Shown one piece after another: positions 12,001 to 24,052 of a DNA stretch of 64,000 nucleotides (its first letter is position 1; each line of letters opens with the position of its first letter). Source of the DNA: Thalassia testudinum (Eukaryota; Streptophyta; Magnoliopsida; Alismatales; Hydrocharitaceae); NCBI GenBank assembly GCA_037157565.1, contig JAZHRO010000013.1:34600501-34664500 (forward strand), read 5' to 3'. The notes under the pieces are model-generated. The model saw only the letters and a list, made by a program, of their open reading frames with translations. It was not told the origin of the DNA and made no database searches. The position numbers and the translations under genes are program-made.

Positions 12001-14549
12001 TTCTTCTTCTCTTCTCTTCCTCTTCCCCACAGCTGCTTCCCCCTCCCCCTTCTTCCCTGCACAGCATAAAGAAGCAAAACCTACCCCCTACCCTCCCCGC
12101 GTCTCTCTCTCTATTTCGCTCTAAAGACTACTCTCCCGGAGCCTTCTCGGGTTATCGGGTTGGGTTTGCACGCCCGGGACCAGGCCCACCGGCATGTGTG
12201 GTGGGCGAGGAGTCCACAGGTAGTCAGGTTAGGCAGCCAGGTCCGCGGAGGTGTGGGTCGCGGACGAGGCATGGTGGGCGAGGGGACCTCACCCCGTGTC
12301 AGGAGGCAACGAGCCTATGGCACTTTTACAATTTATATCGCTTCGCTCGCTTTAGAACTTCCGAGGTGGGACTAAATGTCCCACCTTCTTCTCGCGCGTG
12401 CCTGCTGCAGGTGACGCGCTCGATTGCAGCAGATGCAGTGCCCTAGGACTCCAATTGCTGGCATGAAGGGTTCGCGAAGGGAACCTGCACACCTGGGACC
12501 CTACTTCCTGAGGCTTGGAGCAGTCGGTGAAGGTTGCTTCAAGCTCGCTCTAATGGCGGCCGGGGTCAGATCCTATCAACGCAAATACGGCCTCACAACC
12601 CTGTCAAGACACTTGGAAGGCTTCGCCGTGACACGACGAAGGTGGCCCAGCGGGTGGCGTGGTGCGGGGCAGCCTGGGCGTACGTGCCTAGGTCGTTCTG
12701 TGACTGTGGTGATGGGTGTGGTGACCATGGTGACCGGTGGTGAAGAATGTGGGACGAGTGGTGGTTGATGGAAAGGGGGGAAATGATCAGTCTAAGGTGG
12801 CGGAGCTTTTGAGGGGTTTGGCGAGGTGGATGGAGGCATGGAGTGGCGGGAACACCTCGCCGGTGATCTGGTCAAAGGTGGGAACGATGGTGGTGGTCAG
12901 TGGCAGTCGAGGGGTTGAAATTGTAAATTAAAAGAGAGAAAATGAAGAGAGGGAGAGGAGGAACTTATATAGGATATTTGGAGCGAAGGGGGGATGTGGA
13001 GGGCGAGCGGCGCGTGTCTATCGTCGCCGGAGATGAAGGCCTTGAGGTGAAGAACGGCGACGAGGAAGAGCGTCGGAGGGGTGCACGCGGGTATGGCGCG
13101 GCGCGGAGTAGCATGGCGGAGAGGATTCGGCCACTGATATGGTGTTAGAGTGATGAAATGAGGGAGGGAGAGTCACCGGAGCTTGTGGGTAGATGGCCGG
13201 AGGAGGAGGTGAAATTGGGGGTATTCTTTAGCTAAAACAGGCTTAGGAGGTGCGGAATGATCTGGGCTTGCTTAAATAGGCACGTGCAGTGGGGGAATCG
13301 TAAGGAAGTGGCGGGAACACATTGTTGGCTGTATGGACAGAGTGAGACCCATTCCTCTCGAGCGTTCGCACGAGAGGTTTGGGGCGATTCAGGGTATAGG
13401 GAGCTGCTCATGCGGTAGGGGACTTCGTAGAGAGCTTCCCTTTTAAATCTGGAAGCAGCTCCCTGGGGAAATGAGAGAACCTCCTCGCAAAGTCGCCGGT
13501 GGTATGGGTCCCTGCTGCAATGGCAGAGGGACCAAAATGAAGAGAGTGATGAAAAGTTGAGGGGGCATTGGCAAGGGTTTCCAAAAGTTAAGGGCCAGAA
13601 TGTAATTGGGTGGACCATTTTGCAAAGTAGGTGAAGATGTCCTTCCCTTATGTCCAAATTTTGATACAAACCTAGTTTGGACCTAAGGAATCCAATGGTG
13701 AAGTTATAATTTAGGTTTTCCCGCATTTGACTGGATATTTTGCATAAAAATCTAAATTAGTTCAAATATTGGGCTTGGACCCCAATTTAGGTCAAAACAG
13801 GTTCCAAAAGCCAAATTGAAGGTTCTAAGCCCTAGGGGATATTTTTCCATGAATTTTAGAGGGTTTGGTTGATTTTTATCTTACCTGGAACCTTGTGAAT
13901 TAAAGTAGATTTATTTTAGAATTACAGAATGTCATTTAATTCTTAAATTTCACAATAACACTTATCTGACTGGACCATCCTACTTTTTCTCTTATTAAGT
14001 CCAATTGACCCATGTCTAGACCCTTAGAAATCCTTTTGATGCACTGCAATGGTAAAATTACAGTTTTGCACCTTGTTTCATGTTCTCTTCCCAGATTAGT
14101 GTTCCCTTGAATTAAGCCTTTCTCTTGGTTATGTCACAGCTTTTGTTCATTTTATTTGGTCAAAATATGTTAGTTAGGGCTCTTGATGAGGTTCTCATCA
14201 CTTGCGTACACAAGCTCCTCCTCCTTTCTTCATGTCGCCTCTCCTCGTTGCTCGCCCTTGCGCCCTGTCTCGCGCTTGCCCCTGTCGCTGTAGTGTAGAG
14301 GAAGGAAGGTGGCAGTGGTGGAGTGGGGAAGAGAGGAAATGGGGAGAGGGGTTAGGATTCGGGTGGAGGAGAGAAGAGGGAGAGAGAAAAGAGTGAGACT
14401 GTCTGCGCGCAGCCAGCGTGCAAACGCGATGTTGCGTACAAAATTTTCAATTTCCAGACGTTTGGGAAGGGGTCCAGACGTCTGAGTAGACATCTGATAG
14501 ACAGTCCAGACATCTTAAAAGTCTCAGAATAGAACGATTCTTTACATCA
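9013..14549 (-). repeat. 3' LTR of chromovirus E (pieces 9013-11312 and 14201-14549)
   Basis: The LTR aligns with the 5' LTR at 54558-59411, which lacks the part equivalent to about 9701-10200. Its first 120 bases (9013-9130) are strongly depleted in C compared with the partner. It carries GACGTC palindromes at 10742-10765, across 10810-11117 and at 14456-14515. An Athila-like solo LTR interrupts it after about 11312. In element sense it starts TGATGTAAAG at 14549. Confidence 0.8.
11313..14200 (-). repeat. Athila-like solo LTR (reverse orientation), nested in the E LTR
   Basis: Read on the - strand from 14200, it begins TGATGAGAACCTCATCA, the same terminus as LTRs at 24053 and 28543. It follows the B LTR through a TATA-containing region (about 12967-12980), a short hairpin around GGTGGGACAT..GTCCCACC, and a long GAA-rich tract (TTC on +, about 11550-12060). 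Flanks on both sides belong to the E LTR and no internal element sequence is present, so it is a solo LTR left by LTR-LTR recombination. The distal end near 11313 is decayed and the target duplication is unclear. Confidence 0.75.
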
Positions 14550-15267
14550 TAACAAACTTAAGGGAAGTTTCGTCCCCGAAATTTGAGATAGCTAGGGTGC
14601 GGAAAAGGAAATATACACGCATAACAAACTTAAAGAGGACCGATGCCTGTCCGAAACGGTGTACCCTCAAAAAGCTTCGGGTACCACTCTCACATCGCCG
14701 CCTCAGGCTCCCAGGTAGCCTCCTCGTACCGCTGGCTCTACCACAAGACCTTCACCAGGGGTACCTGCTTCCATCTCAATCTTCGGACGGCTCAATCTAG
14801 TATTTGCACTGGTCTCTCGGGGTAGGTCAGGTTGTCACTCGCCTTGACACTCTTGTGACTGGGATCGATGACGTACTTCTTGAGGTTGGACATGTGGAAC
14901 ACGTCGTGCACACCAGAAAGCTGGGGAGAAAGGGCAAGTCGGTAAGCAACGAGTCCTACCCGCTCCAAGACCTCAAAGGGCCCCACAAACCTCGACACAA
15001 GCTTCCCTTTCACCCTAAACCGCTGTAGGCCCTTCATTGGCGAAACGCGAAGAAAGACGTGATCCCTAACCTCGAACAACACCTCCCTGCGCTTTCGATC
15101 GACATAACTCTTCTGTCTGCTCCTGACAATGGGAATTTGTCTGTGAATCTACTCTATCACCTCCTGACTCTGCCAGATCAGCTTGGGGCCAGCCTCCCAC
15201 TTGGTCCCCACCTCAACCCAACTTAAGGGCGCAGTACACCTCTGTCCGTATAGAGCCTCGTAGGATG
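14550..15267 (-). pseudogene. integrase C-terminus and chromodomain of chromovirus E
   Basis: On the - strand from 15267 the reading runs SYEALYGQRC, then GPFEVLERVGLVAYRLALSP, then HDVFHMSNLKKYV, which are the post-catalytic integrase landmarks of plant chromoviruses. Further on (about 14790-14600) come LVKVLW and EEATWEPEAAM, the core of the chromodomain that targets these elements to heterochromatin. A stop at the KVLW motif and another before the integrase tail show decay. The upstream end is cut by the insertion of element A at 15268. Confidence 0.85.
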
Positions 15268-15721
15268 TGTAACGACCCGATTCCCGAATCCCTACGAGAC
15301 ACGAGAATCGGACCGACTCGACTAATCCCAAGACCTAGTCATCCAACGAGTAAGTAACCAAAAGAGCAGTAAAATAAACCACATTCACCATGAATATAAC
15401 TAGCAGTAACAAATATAGCAGTAAGAAAAGGAAATATTACAGTATACACCACCACAACAGAAGGGAAATAAACATATACATAACATAAAGTTTTCGATAA
15501 AGAAAGTATAGGGAGTAATAAAGAAAACTACTCAATATAGTGGAAGAAAAGTACAGAAAGTACTACAGGTAACCCTACTGGACCCTACTAGGCCCAGCGT
15601 CCTCTGCAGCCGCTGACCCTGGCTGCTCAACACCTGGTCCTGAAAAGTAACGAGGGTAACACGTCAGCGAAACGCTGAGTAGAGTGGCAACTAAAAGCTA
15701 AAGAAGCAGTAGAGTGTACAG

Positions 15722-17433
15722 TGAAAGTTCCCTTACTTGGAGGGGTGAGATCAGCGTGACAAAGAAAATGCGGAATTGAAAATATAAACAATCTCACAAA
15801 AATAAGAAATCACAAAATGTACACAGGAATTTTTAGGTGGAAACCCAAACTGGGTGAAAACCACCACCTAACCCTCTCGAGTTAGGATTTTCCGATCAAC
15901 CTAGTTGATCAAATCCACTAAACGAATCACTTTAAAACGAGGGTGATTCAACCTCAGTACAACCACGCTACAAGTACGAGGGTAGCGTTCCTCAACCCCT
16001 TCTCTCCACGAGAAGGATTTTGTCCCACGAAGGAGACGGAAATTCGCAAAGCGAATACCCAACTAAATAACAAAGATAAAAATAAACAAGTCCTACAGAG
16101 CCAACAAGGAAATTAAGAACCTAGCTTCTATAGGAATAAGGAAACTCCCCTTTGCAAGGAGTGAGTCGAGTTGGTGACGCGGTGCGTGTGCCACGCAACG
16201 GCGCAATGTCGCTCTCGTGAACAACGGCGGGAGAGCGGGTGCGCGAAGGCTTGATGCTCTCAAGGGAATGGAGCTTAAGCTTGGAGAGCAAGATCTTTTC
16301 TGGACACAAAAGAGTGTGAAAGTGTGTAGCTAAGTGTATCCAAGTGTCTCTAAGTGTGTGTGTTTGTGTTGCAAAGGTTCCCCTCTATTTATAGAGGCCT
16401 TAGGAAGGCTTTGGAAGGCTTAGGTAGGGTTCTATAGCCGTTGGGAACAAAGCCCAAGAGAATCAGGTCGAAATCAGGACAATGATTACATTTGACAGGG
16501 TGATCAGACGTCTAATTATTGCATCAGACGTCTGATTTCAAGGTCAGACGTCTGATTCTATGCGGGTTTCCTCCTGACTTGAATCAGATCTAAACAGGAT
16601 TTTTGCGCAAGTCCATCAGACGACATACAGGACGTCTGGAACTAAGTATGGACGTCTGGAAACCTACTTTTATTGTGGGAATTGATTTCCAAACGTTGCA
16701 ACGGCTAGAAAATCTCTGAGAAGAGATTTTGGGTCAGCCGAGGCAAAACGGTCATTTATCAGACGTCTGGAAAGACCTAAGGGCGTTTGATAAGGCTCTA
16801 ACGGTCATATTCTTCTCTATTTGCTAAGCCAGCCAACGGTCCACTATCTGGACGTCTGGCAAGTCCATTAGACGTCTTCTAAGACGTCTGGACTAAGGTC
16901 TGGACGTCTGATTTCATCAGACATAACTAACTATGTCCAGCCTAACAGTTATCAGACGTCTGAAACAACAGTCAGACGTCTTAAAATTCTTTATCAGACG
17001 TCTGATTTGGGAATTAGACGTCTGGAAGTGCTGTTTGAACCGTATATTGGTTTTCTAAGTATTCTACAGAAAACCTAAGTATCCTAGGGTTGTGCCGGTG
17101 TTCCTAGGACTACTGTTAGGGTTCTTTGAGGCTCTTTAACATGAAATATCTAAGGAAATAAAGAGCAACAAAAGAAACAAAAAATACAACAAGTACAAAA
17201 GAAGGAAATCTATCCTATTCTTCATTTCCTTCCATCTTCAATCTTTCGCTCCACGCGAACCTCCTCTGTTTTCCGTCAAGCTCTTCCAATCCGTCCTGGA
17301 TGCGAGCTCGAACTCCGTCTAAACACGTCCTCATTTGCAATTGACCTGAAATCTAGGACTCAAATTGTAAATGTTAAATAACACGTGTTTTGTTATCATC
17401 AAAACAAATGATCGTGGTGCTCTAGCACCAACA
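15722..17433 (-). repeat. Ty1/copia solo LTR (Sirevirus-like) with 5-bp target duplication
   Basis: The 1712-bp sequence starts TGAAAGTTCC and ends AGCACCAACA on +, so in element sense it starts TGTTGGTGCT. TACAG flanks both sides (15717-15721, 17434-17438), and the A LTR rejoins cleanly across it. It matches the two LTRs of element C along its whole length. A TATA box in sense TCTATAAATAGAGG lies at about 16383-16397, preceded in sense by a cluster of AGACGTCT palindromes at 16505-17025. It is a solo LTR with no internal sequence. Confidence 0.93.
16505..17025. promoter_or_regulatory. cluster of AGACGTCT palindromes in the copia solo LTR
   Basis: I count about ten exact AGACGTCT octamers plus about four GGACGTCT variants here, usually extended to TCAGACGTCTGA or CAGACGTCTGG. 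They lie upstream of the TATA box in element sense, where U3 control signals belong. The core GACGTC is the C-box type recognised by plant bZIP factors. Palindromic LTR structures are known in maize Sireviruses, with a different sequence. Regulatory function is inferred. Confidence 0.7.
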
Positions 17434-18289
17434 TACAGTAAGTGTTATATTTTTACTTTCTCTAATTCCGTCTTTCTGTTATTTCACTATTGAGTTATTT
17501 CTCAGATCCTCCTATTGATCTCGAATGTTCCTCGTGGGAACGATCTTGATTGCAGTCTTTTCCGAAAAGTAGAAGTAACACGTGGTGCTCTCCTGGCTGC
17601 GAGAGTCCCCCGTGGTGGTCCTACCCTCAGTCAACCACCCCAAGGTCGTTGACAGATGTAACGGTGACTACGGCACGCGCGATAAATGCACGGGTAGCTA
17701 CCCCGCACTGGCACGCGGTGAGTCGTTTCCGCCAACGGGTGCGCCCAAAGCACAGCACGGAACCAGTATAGGGTAGAGCCCTCTCAGTAACAGGGGTCCA
17801 ACCCCTCCACAGTAACCAAACATGGGTCTTGCCCGTCCACAGTCCGCGCACCCACGCCTGACTACCCTGGTTTGCCCAGTGGGCATAACAAGTCAGTGTA
17901 GGAGGGCCAGCAGAACCCCCGGGCCTGTGGGGTAGCTAGTACTCTCCCTACACTAGTTGCTCTCCTCGGTACTGTGTACACGAGGGCCAAAAGTCGGTAC
18001 AAAGTGGCCAGACCTAACCCCGGATCCCTCAGGCAGCTAGCTCCGCTCTGCACTAAACAGGGGGACAGTCGCTTTCCTTCATACTCCGTACTCAAGGGCC
18101 AGCTCACTTCCCCAATTCTATTCCATTCCCTTTTCAGGAGTTCTACTCCTAATTCCCCGTAGGGTTCAAGCTCTTTTAACTCAGCCAATTTAGGTTTTAC
18201 CGTTCCAGCTTTACGTTCATACAACCCATGTTCTCAATCATACATATTCATTCATAACAGGCAGCTGTTAACCAATTTAGTGTACAGCC

Positions 18290-20140
18290 TACGCCGTCTC
18301 AGTGTGTCCAGAACCACCCGTAAGTGTTGTCTGTGCTGTGTCTGATCTCGAGAATAGATGAGTGTATCATCAATGAATACCACCACGAACTGTCCAAGTA
18401 CGGTCTAAACACCTGGTTCATCAGGTCCTTGAAAGCAGCGGGGCCATTGGTCAGCCCAAACGGCATGACCAAAAACTCGTAGTGTCCGTACCGGGTGCGG
18501 AAGGCTATCTTGGAGACGTCTGCCTCCCTGATCCTCAACTGGTGGTATCTCGACCTCAAGTTAATCTTGGAGAATACCGTGGCACCTCGTAGCTGGTCAA
18601 ACAAGTCGTCGATCCTCGGTAGCGAATATCTGTTCTTGATGGTGACCCTATTCAGTTGTCGGTAGTCCACGCAAAGGCGTCGGGTACCATCCTTCTTCTT
18701 CACAAATAGTACCGAGGCTCCCCAGGGAGACGCACTGGGCCTCACAAAGCCCTTCTCCAAAAGATCCTGCAACTGAGACTTGAGCTCTTGCAACCCAAGT
18801 GGTGCCATCCTGTATGGTACGGTGGAGATGGGGCTGGTCCCTGGTACTAGTGAGGTCTCAAACTCGATCTCAAGCTTCGACGGTAGTCCTGGTAACTCGT
18901 CTGGGAACACGTCAGGGTACTCCTCGACCACCGGGGTGCTCTGGAAGTCTTCCACAGGGCTGGGCTCTGCCACCACACAAGCTAGGAAGCCCTCACATAG
19001 CTGGCTCAAAAGTCTCGCCGCCCGAAGTGCCGAAATGCACCTGAAGCCTCCGTCCACTGGCTGACCGTGAAACTCGAAAGAAGGCAACTCCGGTATGGGG
19101 AAGACGATCTTCCTCTCAAAGCAGTCCACCAAAGCGTGGTAAGCGGACAGCCAGTCCATCCCCAGAATTACGTCAGAGTCCTCCATCCGTATCATAATCA
19201 GGTTAGCGGGAAGGCTATGTCTCCCAATACTGACCTCACAACCCATGTACACCTCCTCAGCCACAAACAGCTGACCACCTAGATTTCTAATTACCTGTAA
19301 TTCCCTAAGGGTGTGCTATCGGACTCCATATTAGCAACAACTCATGTGGCAGGACGGTACATCGTACCGGAATGCAAGAATTTCATACTCCAAAAAGACC
19401 AAACCATGTAACCATACCTGTCATCGTATGGACTGAAGCTATGACGTCTCCGTGAGTCACGAGGTTACGACACTCCTCGGTACTGGGGGTGGACAAAACA
19501 GGTAAACCCAGGGCGGAGCTAGTGACAACGGGTCGGTATCCTCCTCGTGGCGGCTATCCTCCCTCAGGTACCTCGAACCCACGATCACCCGACTGGCCCT
19601 CAGTGCTCGAAGCGGTGAGCGTCTACTGTGCTCCAGCCCTAAACGGGCAGTCTCTCCTGAAATGGCCTGGCTGGCCACACTAGTAGCAGAGGGGAACTCG
19701 ATGCCTACTGTCGGCTGGGCGGGGGTCCGGTGCTAGCAACTGGCCCCTGTCGAGGGCCCCCAGAGGCCACTGATGGCCCTGCAAAACGTGACGGCTCTCC
19801 TGTGGGCACCACGCTCCTCCATTGAGCTCTCCTAACTCGCCTAGTGTGGCGGCGGAAATCTCGTTCCACGACCAACTCCCCTGTCGTACGCTCGGAAGGG
19901 AGATGAGGGGGCGGCGAAGTGGGTGAAAGCTGAAATTCTTCTCGAACCACCTCTCGAATAAGATGGATGAGGTTCGGAGATGGTATGCTCAGGAGAAGAG
20001 GAGGGGTAGTATGTACTCCAAGCTCGATGCATCTATCCCTTGGGCCTTGACCTCGGCCACGCCCGCGTCCCACCCTCCTAGTTCCACGACGAGGGATCTC
20101 CTGCAATGGAGAGACGAAAACAAAACGGAAAAACGTCAAT
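18290..20140 (-). pseudogene. gag-protease-RT remnant of chromovirus A
   Basis: From 19264 down to 18299 an open frame gives the end of the aspartic protease ([16 protein letters not shown]) and the first part of reverse transcriptase ([52 protein letters not shown]), stopping before the catalytic FIDD site, which is garbled. The zinc knuckle C-Y-stop-C-G-Q-P-G-H sits at about 19640-19690 with a stop inside it. The gag region (19705-20139) retains a gag N-terminus and a linker, but the conserved gag core is deleted. The product is non-functional. Confidence 0.85.
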
Positions 20141-20267
20141 ATGTAACGATATCAAACGAAGAAGTCTAAGAGCGTATGCCAAAAGAAACATTGTGGTGGC
20201 TACTCTAGTTGCAGACAGATGAATTGGTTATTTTCCAATCAGTTGGTTCACTTCTCGAGACGACGTT

Positions 20268-20279
20268 GCTCTGATACCA
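20268..20279 (-). other. primer binding site of chromovirus A (initiator tRNA-Met type)
   Basis: On the - strand the string is TGGTATCAGAGC, complementary to the 3' end of plant initiator tRNA-Met. It is separated by three bases from the 5' LTR that starts at 20283 on +. This fixes the orientation of A and identifies the right-hand LTR as the 5' one. Confidence 0.9.
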
Positions 20280-20710
20280 TCTTGTAATGACCCGATTCTC
20301 GAATCCCTACGAGACACGAGAATCGGACCGACTCGACTAATCCCAAGTCCTAGTCGTCCAACGAGGAAGTAACCAAAAGAGCAGTAAAATAAACCACATT
20401 CACCATGAATATAATTAGCAGTAACAAATACAGCAGTAAGAAAAGGAATTACTACAGTATACTCCACCACAACAGAAGGGAGATAAGCATGTACATAACA
20501 TAAAGTTTTCGATAAAGAATGTAAAGGGAGTAATAAAGAAATCTACTCACTATAGTGGAAGAAAAGTACAGAAAGTACTACAGGTAACCCTACTAGGCCC
20601 AGTGTCCTCTGCAGCCGCGGACCCTGGTTGCTCAACACCTGGTCCTGAAAAGTAACGAGGGTAACACGTCAGCGAAACGCTGAGTAGAGTGGCAACTAAA
20701 AGCGAAACGC

Positions 20711-22489
20711 TGGACCGAGTCACCCAGGCAACTATTCTACAATCCCCTGACTGGTCTCAACCTTTTTAGATCATGTGCGACGCGTTTGATTTCGCTGTAG
20801 GAGCGGCGGAAAGCTGACGGGAAACCTGTGGTCATCTACTACGCTAGCAAGACACTTGACGAGGCTCAGCGTAACTACATGGTTACGGAGAAAGAGCTGT
20901 TAGCTGTAGTACTTGCCCTTGAAAAGTTCCGATCGTATCTCCTGGGTTCCCATGTCATCATCTACTCGGATCACACGGCTGTAAAGCATCTCCTTGCCAA
21001 GAAGGACACGAAGCCTCGACTAATCCGATGGATCTTGCTGTTGTAAGAATTCGACCTCGAGATTCGCGACAAGGTGAGAAGGTAGAATGTGGTAGCCGAC
21101 CATTTGTCCCGTCTTCCTTCTGAGATTATCACCCCTTCCGGACCCATCACGGAACATTTTCCTGATGAGCACCTGCTGACTATCGGGTCCAGACTTCCAT
21201 GGTTTGCTGATATAGTAAACTACTTGGCATCTCATCAGATCCCGTTTAACTGGCCGAAGGCAAAGAAAGACAAATTACGTTCTGATACCAAGTATTACAT
21301 CTGAGAAGGCCCATACCTTTTCCGCATAGGTGATGATCGAGTCATCCAGAGATGTGTCCCGGAAGAGGAAATCAACAATATTCTCTCCTTCTGCCATGAC
21401 CAGGCATGCGGTGGCCATTTCTCTGGGCATAAAACCGCATCAAAAGTCCTCCAGTGCGGCCTTTACTGGCCCACGCTTTCCAAAGACGCATACAGTCACT
21501 GCAAGGCATGCAGTCGTTGCTAGACTTTGGGCAACATTAGCCGTCGCGACATGATGCCTTTGCAGCCGATTCTCGTATGCGAAATCTTTGATGTTTGGGG
21601 GGTTGATTTTATGGGTCCCGTTCTTGTTTCGGATGGTTTCGAATACATTCTGCTTGCTGTGGATTACGTGTCCAAATGGATCGAAGCCATACCGGCCCGA
21701 ACCTGTGATCACAAAATCGTTCTTAAATTCATTCATCAAAACATTTTCTCAAGGTTCGGGATTCCTCGTGCTATAATCTCTAATGGGGGGACCCATTTCA
21801 CAAACGCTCAGTTTAGGTCACTGATGACCAAATACGGGGTGTCTCACCGAATCTCTACTCCTTACCACCCCCAAAGTAATGGTCTAGCTGAGCTGTCAAA
21901 TCGGGAGATCAAGAAAATCCTGCAGGTCACTGTTCGGCCTGACAGGAAGGACTGGTCGTCCTGACTTCCGGAAGCCTTATGGGCCTATAGGACCGCCCAC
22001 AAAACCCAATTAGGCATGTCTCCCTTCAGACTGGTGTACGGGAAGCCGTGTCACCTTCCCGTCGATCTGGAGCATAAAGCCTATTGGGCAGTACAGAACT
22101 GTAATCTAGATCTTTCGAAGGTTGGAACCCATAGAAAACTTCAAATCAGCGAGATCGATGAATTACGCCTAGACGCGTATGAGAACTTGCGAATCTACAA
22201 GGAGCGGGTTAAAGCCTTCCATGACAAGCACATCTCAAGAAAGATCTTTAATCTTGGTCAGAAGGTCCTACTCTTTGATGCCCGACTCAAACTTTTCCCT
22301 GGAAAGTTGCGATCCAAGTGGGTCGGACCATACTTGGTCAGACAGATTTTTGGAAATGGAGCCATCGAAATCAGTTCGCTCAGCCGCGATTCTGAACCTT
22401 TCATCGTGAACGGTCAGAGACTCAAGCCGTTCATTGATGTGACTTCTACTGATTTGGCTGAATCATCTTATATCCTTCATTCCCCTTGA
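20711..22489 (+). pseudogene. RNase H and integrase of Athila-like element B (decayed)
   Basis: RNase H landmarks are [28 protein letters not shown] and [18 protein letters not shown]. The integrase zinc region shows H..CGGHFSG and CKACSRC. The catalytic core has DFMGP (first Asp) and the final Glu in [10 protein letters not shown], but the second catalytic Asp reads Asn in ISNGGTHF. At least five in-frame stops interrupt it (for example near 20786, 21043, 21302, 21521 and 21962). After the core, the C-terminal region ([27 protein letters not shown], to SYILHSP) is open. It is inactive. Confidence 0.9.
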
Positions 22490-24039
22490 GCTTATTGCGC
22501 CCAGCCGATGGCGTAAAACTCAGCGCTTAATGGGAGGCAGCCCGTCATTTTCCTTGAGAACCTAAAACTTTTTTGACACCTTTGTGCACTTAAGGTTCGC
22601 CCTTATAGACAGCCGACCCCACCTCAGATGCATACATCTGTGATTAGAAATCATCCACAACAGCCACCCCGACCCATTCACTCACCAAAACATCTGTCCT
22701 AAGCAATGAACTAAGTTGCATAAAAACCCCCTAAGTCACAATGAGGACATTGCAAATCTTAGGTATGGGGGGGTATGAAAGTGCAAAACTTGTAAGAAAA
22801 GGTTTTAAAAAAAAATTCACATATGCCAAAAATACCATAAAAATTAAAAATTTTCAAAAAAAAGAATAATAGAATAAGAGGAGAAAGGAAATTTTGTGAG
22901 AGAAGGAAATGAAACAAAATGAAAAAGGAGCGCAAAAATTGAAAGAAAAGAGTGATAGTCATTAGTAGGAAACTAAAGAATTAACCTAAGTTCTAGACCT
23001 TATTCAAGAAAAGAAATGAAAAATGCATGGTGAGATTAGTAAGAACGCAAGCTTTAGGCATTCTTGGATAGACTCTTAATACCCATTAGGATCTAGGCAT
23101 TCCTCAAGAGGTTGAGAAAAATGAAAAGCTTAAGTATTAGGTCTGAGGCTTAGGGAGTATTTGGCCTCATTAACTAACTTTTGGTTTACGGGACTCAGTA
23201 ACCTAGGCACTCTAACCTCACACACAGCCTGGTTCAGTAAGCGTAAAAATCAAAATCACGCAGAAGCGTCGCAAATTCTGAAAAGTACACCTAGAGTAGG
23301 AGCGGCCGATCAACACAAGTTGATTTGGACGAGTTCCCAGCGCGGAGAGGTGGGAAATTCCCCTCGAAGATGCGTAACAAAATATCATCTCCTCGGTGCT
23401 TGTCTCTTAGGATATTTACATATCCTACTGGGGGCATGTAAGCACTCTGCTGGTTCAGATTCCATGGATGGTATTATCATGAAGTGTCAATTGCCATGGT
23501 CTGGATTCAGCCACGGAACACCATGGATGGGATTATCTCGAAATCTTAATAGCCAGGGTTCCGGGGGGTTGCTATGGGCGGTGCTATCTCGAAGCATCGA
23601 TTGCCAGGAACCCTTGAGGATTGATGATGGGAGCAAGGAATCTGATACAGACCGTGTTGAAAAGCCAACCCTAAGCTAGAATTAAAAAGAAAAAGAGAGA
23701 AAACTCTCCGAACAGAAAAATTTTCTATCTCTCTCTCTTACAAAACGCACTGCTTTAACCACAAAATCATTTCAAGCACGGGTGCTTTAACCACAAAAGT
23801 CCAATAGACCTTAGGTTAGTTCTTTTGGGCCTTAAAAACCTTTGCTAAGGACTGAGGCTGAGGCTGAGGTTGGACAGATATGGATCTTGGTTGGTACTAG
23901 AGTACCTTTTAGGCTATGGTCAGCATTCTAACCTAATCTAAGCTCAAATGAAAAAGTACTTATCTGAAGTTATTAAAAACATCATGCTCTAGAACAATGG
24001 TTAAAATCTTATGTTTTTGCTAAGGGACTAGCAAAAGCT
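22490..24039 (+). other. non-coding 3' region of element B
   Basis: The stretch lies between the integrase stop and the polypurine tract. Athila elements can carry an env-like frame here, but I see none: frames are short and low in complexity, with an A-rich run at 22790-22960 and a CT-rich run at 23725-23745. Three loosely repeated phrases with 'ccatggat' and 'attatc' occur at 23460-23620, suggesting a small degenerate tandem repeat. Confidence 0.5.
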
Positions 24040-24052
24040 GGGCATGGGGGTA
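24040..24052 (+). other. polypurine tract of element B
   Basis: GGGCATGGGGGTA directly precedes the LTR terminus TGATGAG at 24053. A near-identical string (GGCATGGGGGTA) precedes the 3' LTR of element F on the - strand. Such tracts prime plus-strand DNA synthesis, and the position fits exactly. Confidence 0.8.

Noticed and set aside
11663..12446. Ser/Leu/Phe-rich or Arg/Glu-rich open frames over 100 codons
   Set aside because: They come from the TTC/GAA-rich tract of an Athila-like LTR, where stops are rare by composition.
16505..17025. CRISPR-like array of regularly repeated palindromes
   Set aside because: Repeats are 8-12 bases with irregular spacing, in a plant LTR. There are no spacers of uniform length and no cas genes.
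22490..24039. Env-like gene of Athila element B
   Set aside because: No frame with a transmembrane or envelope-like pattern was found; the region is non-coding.
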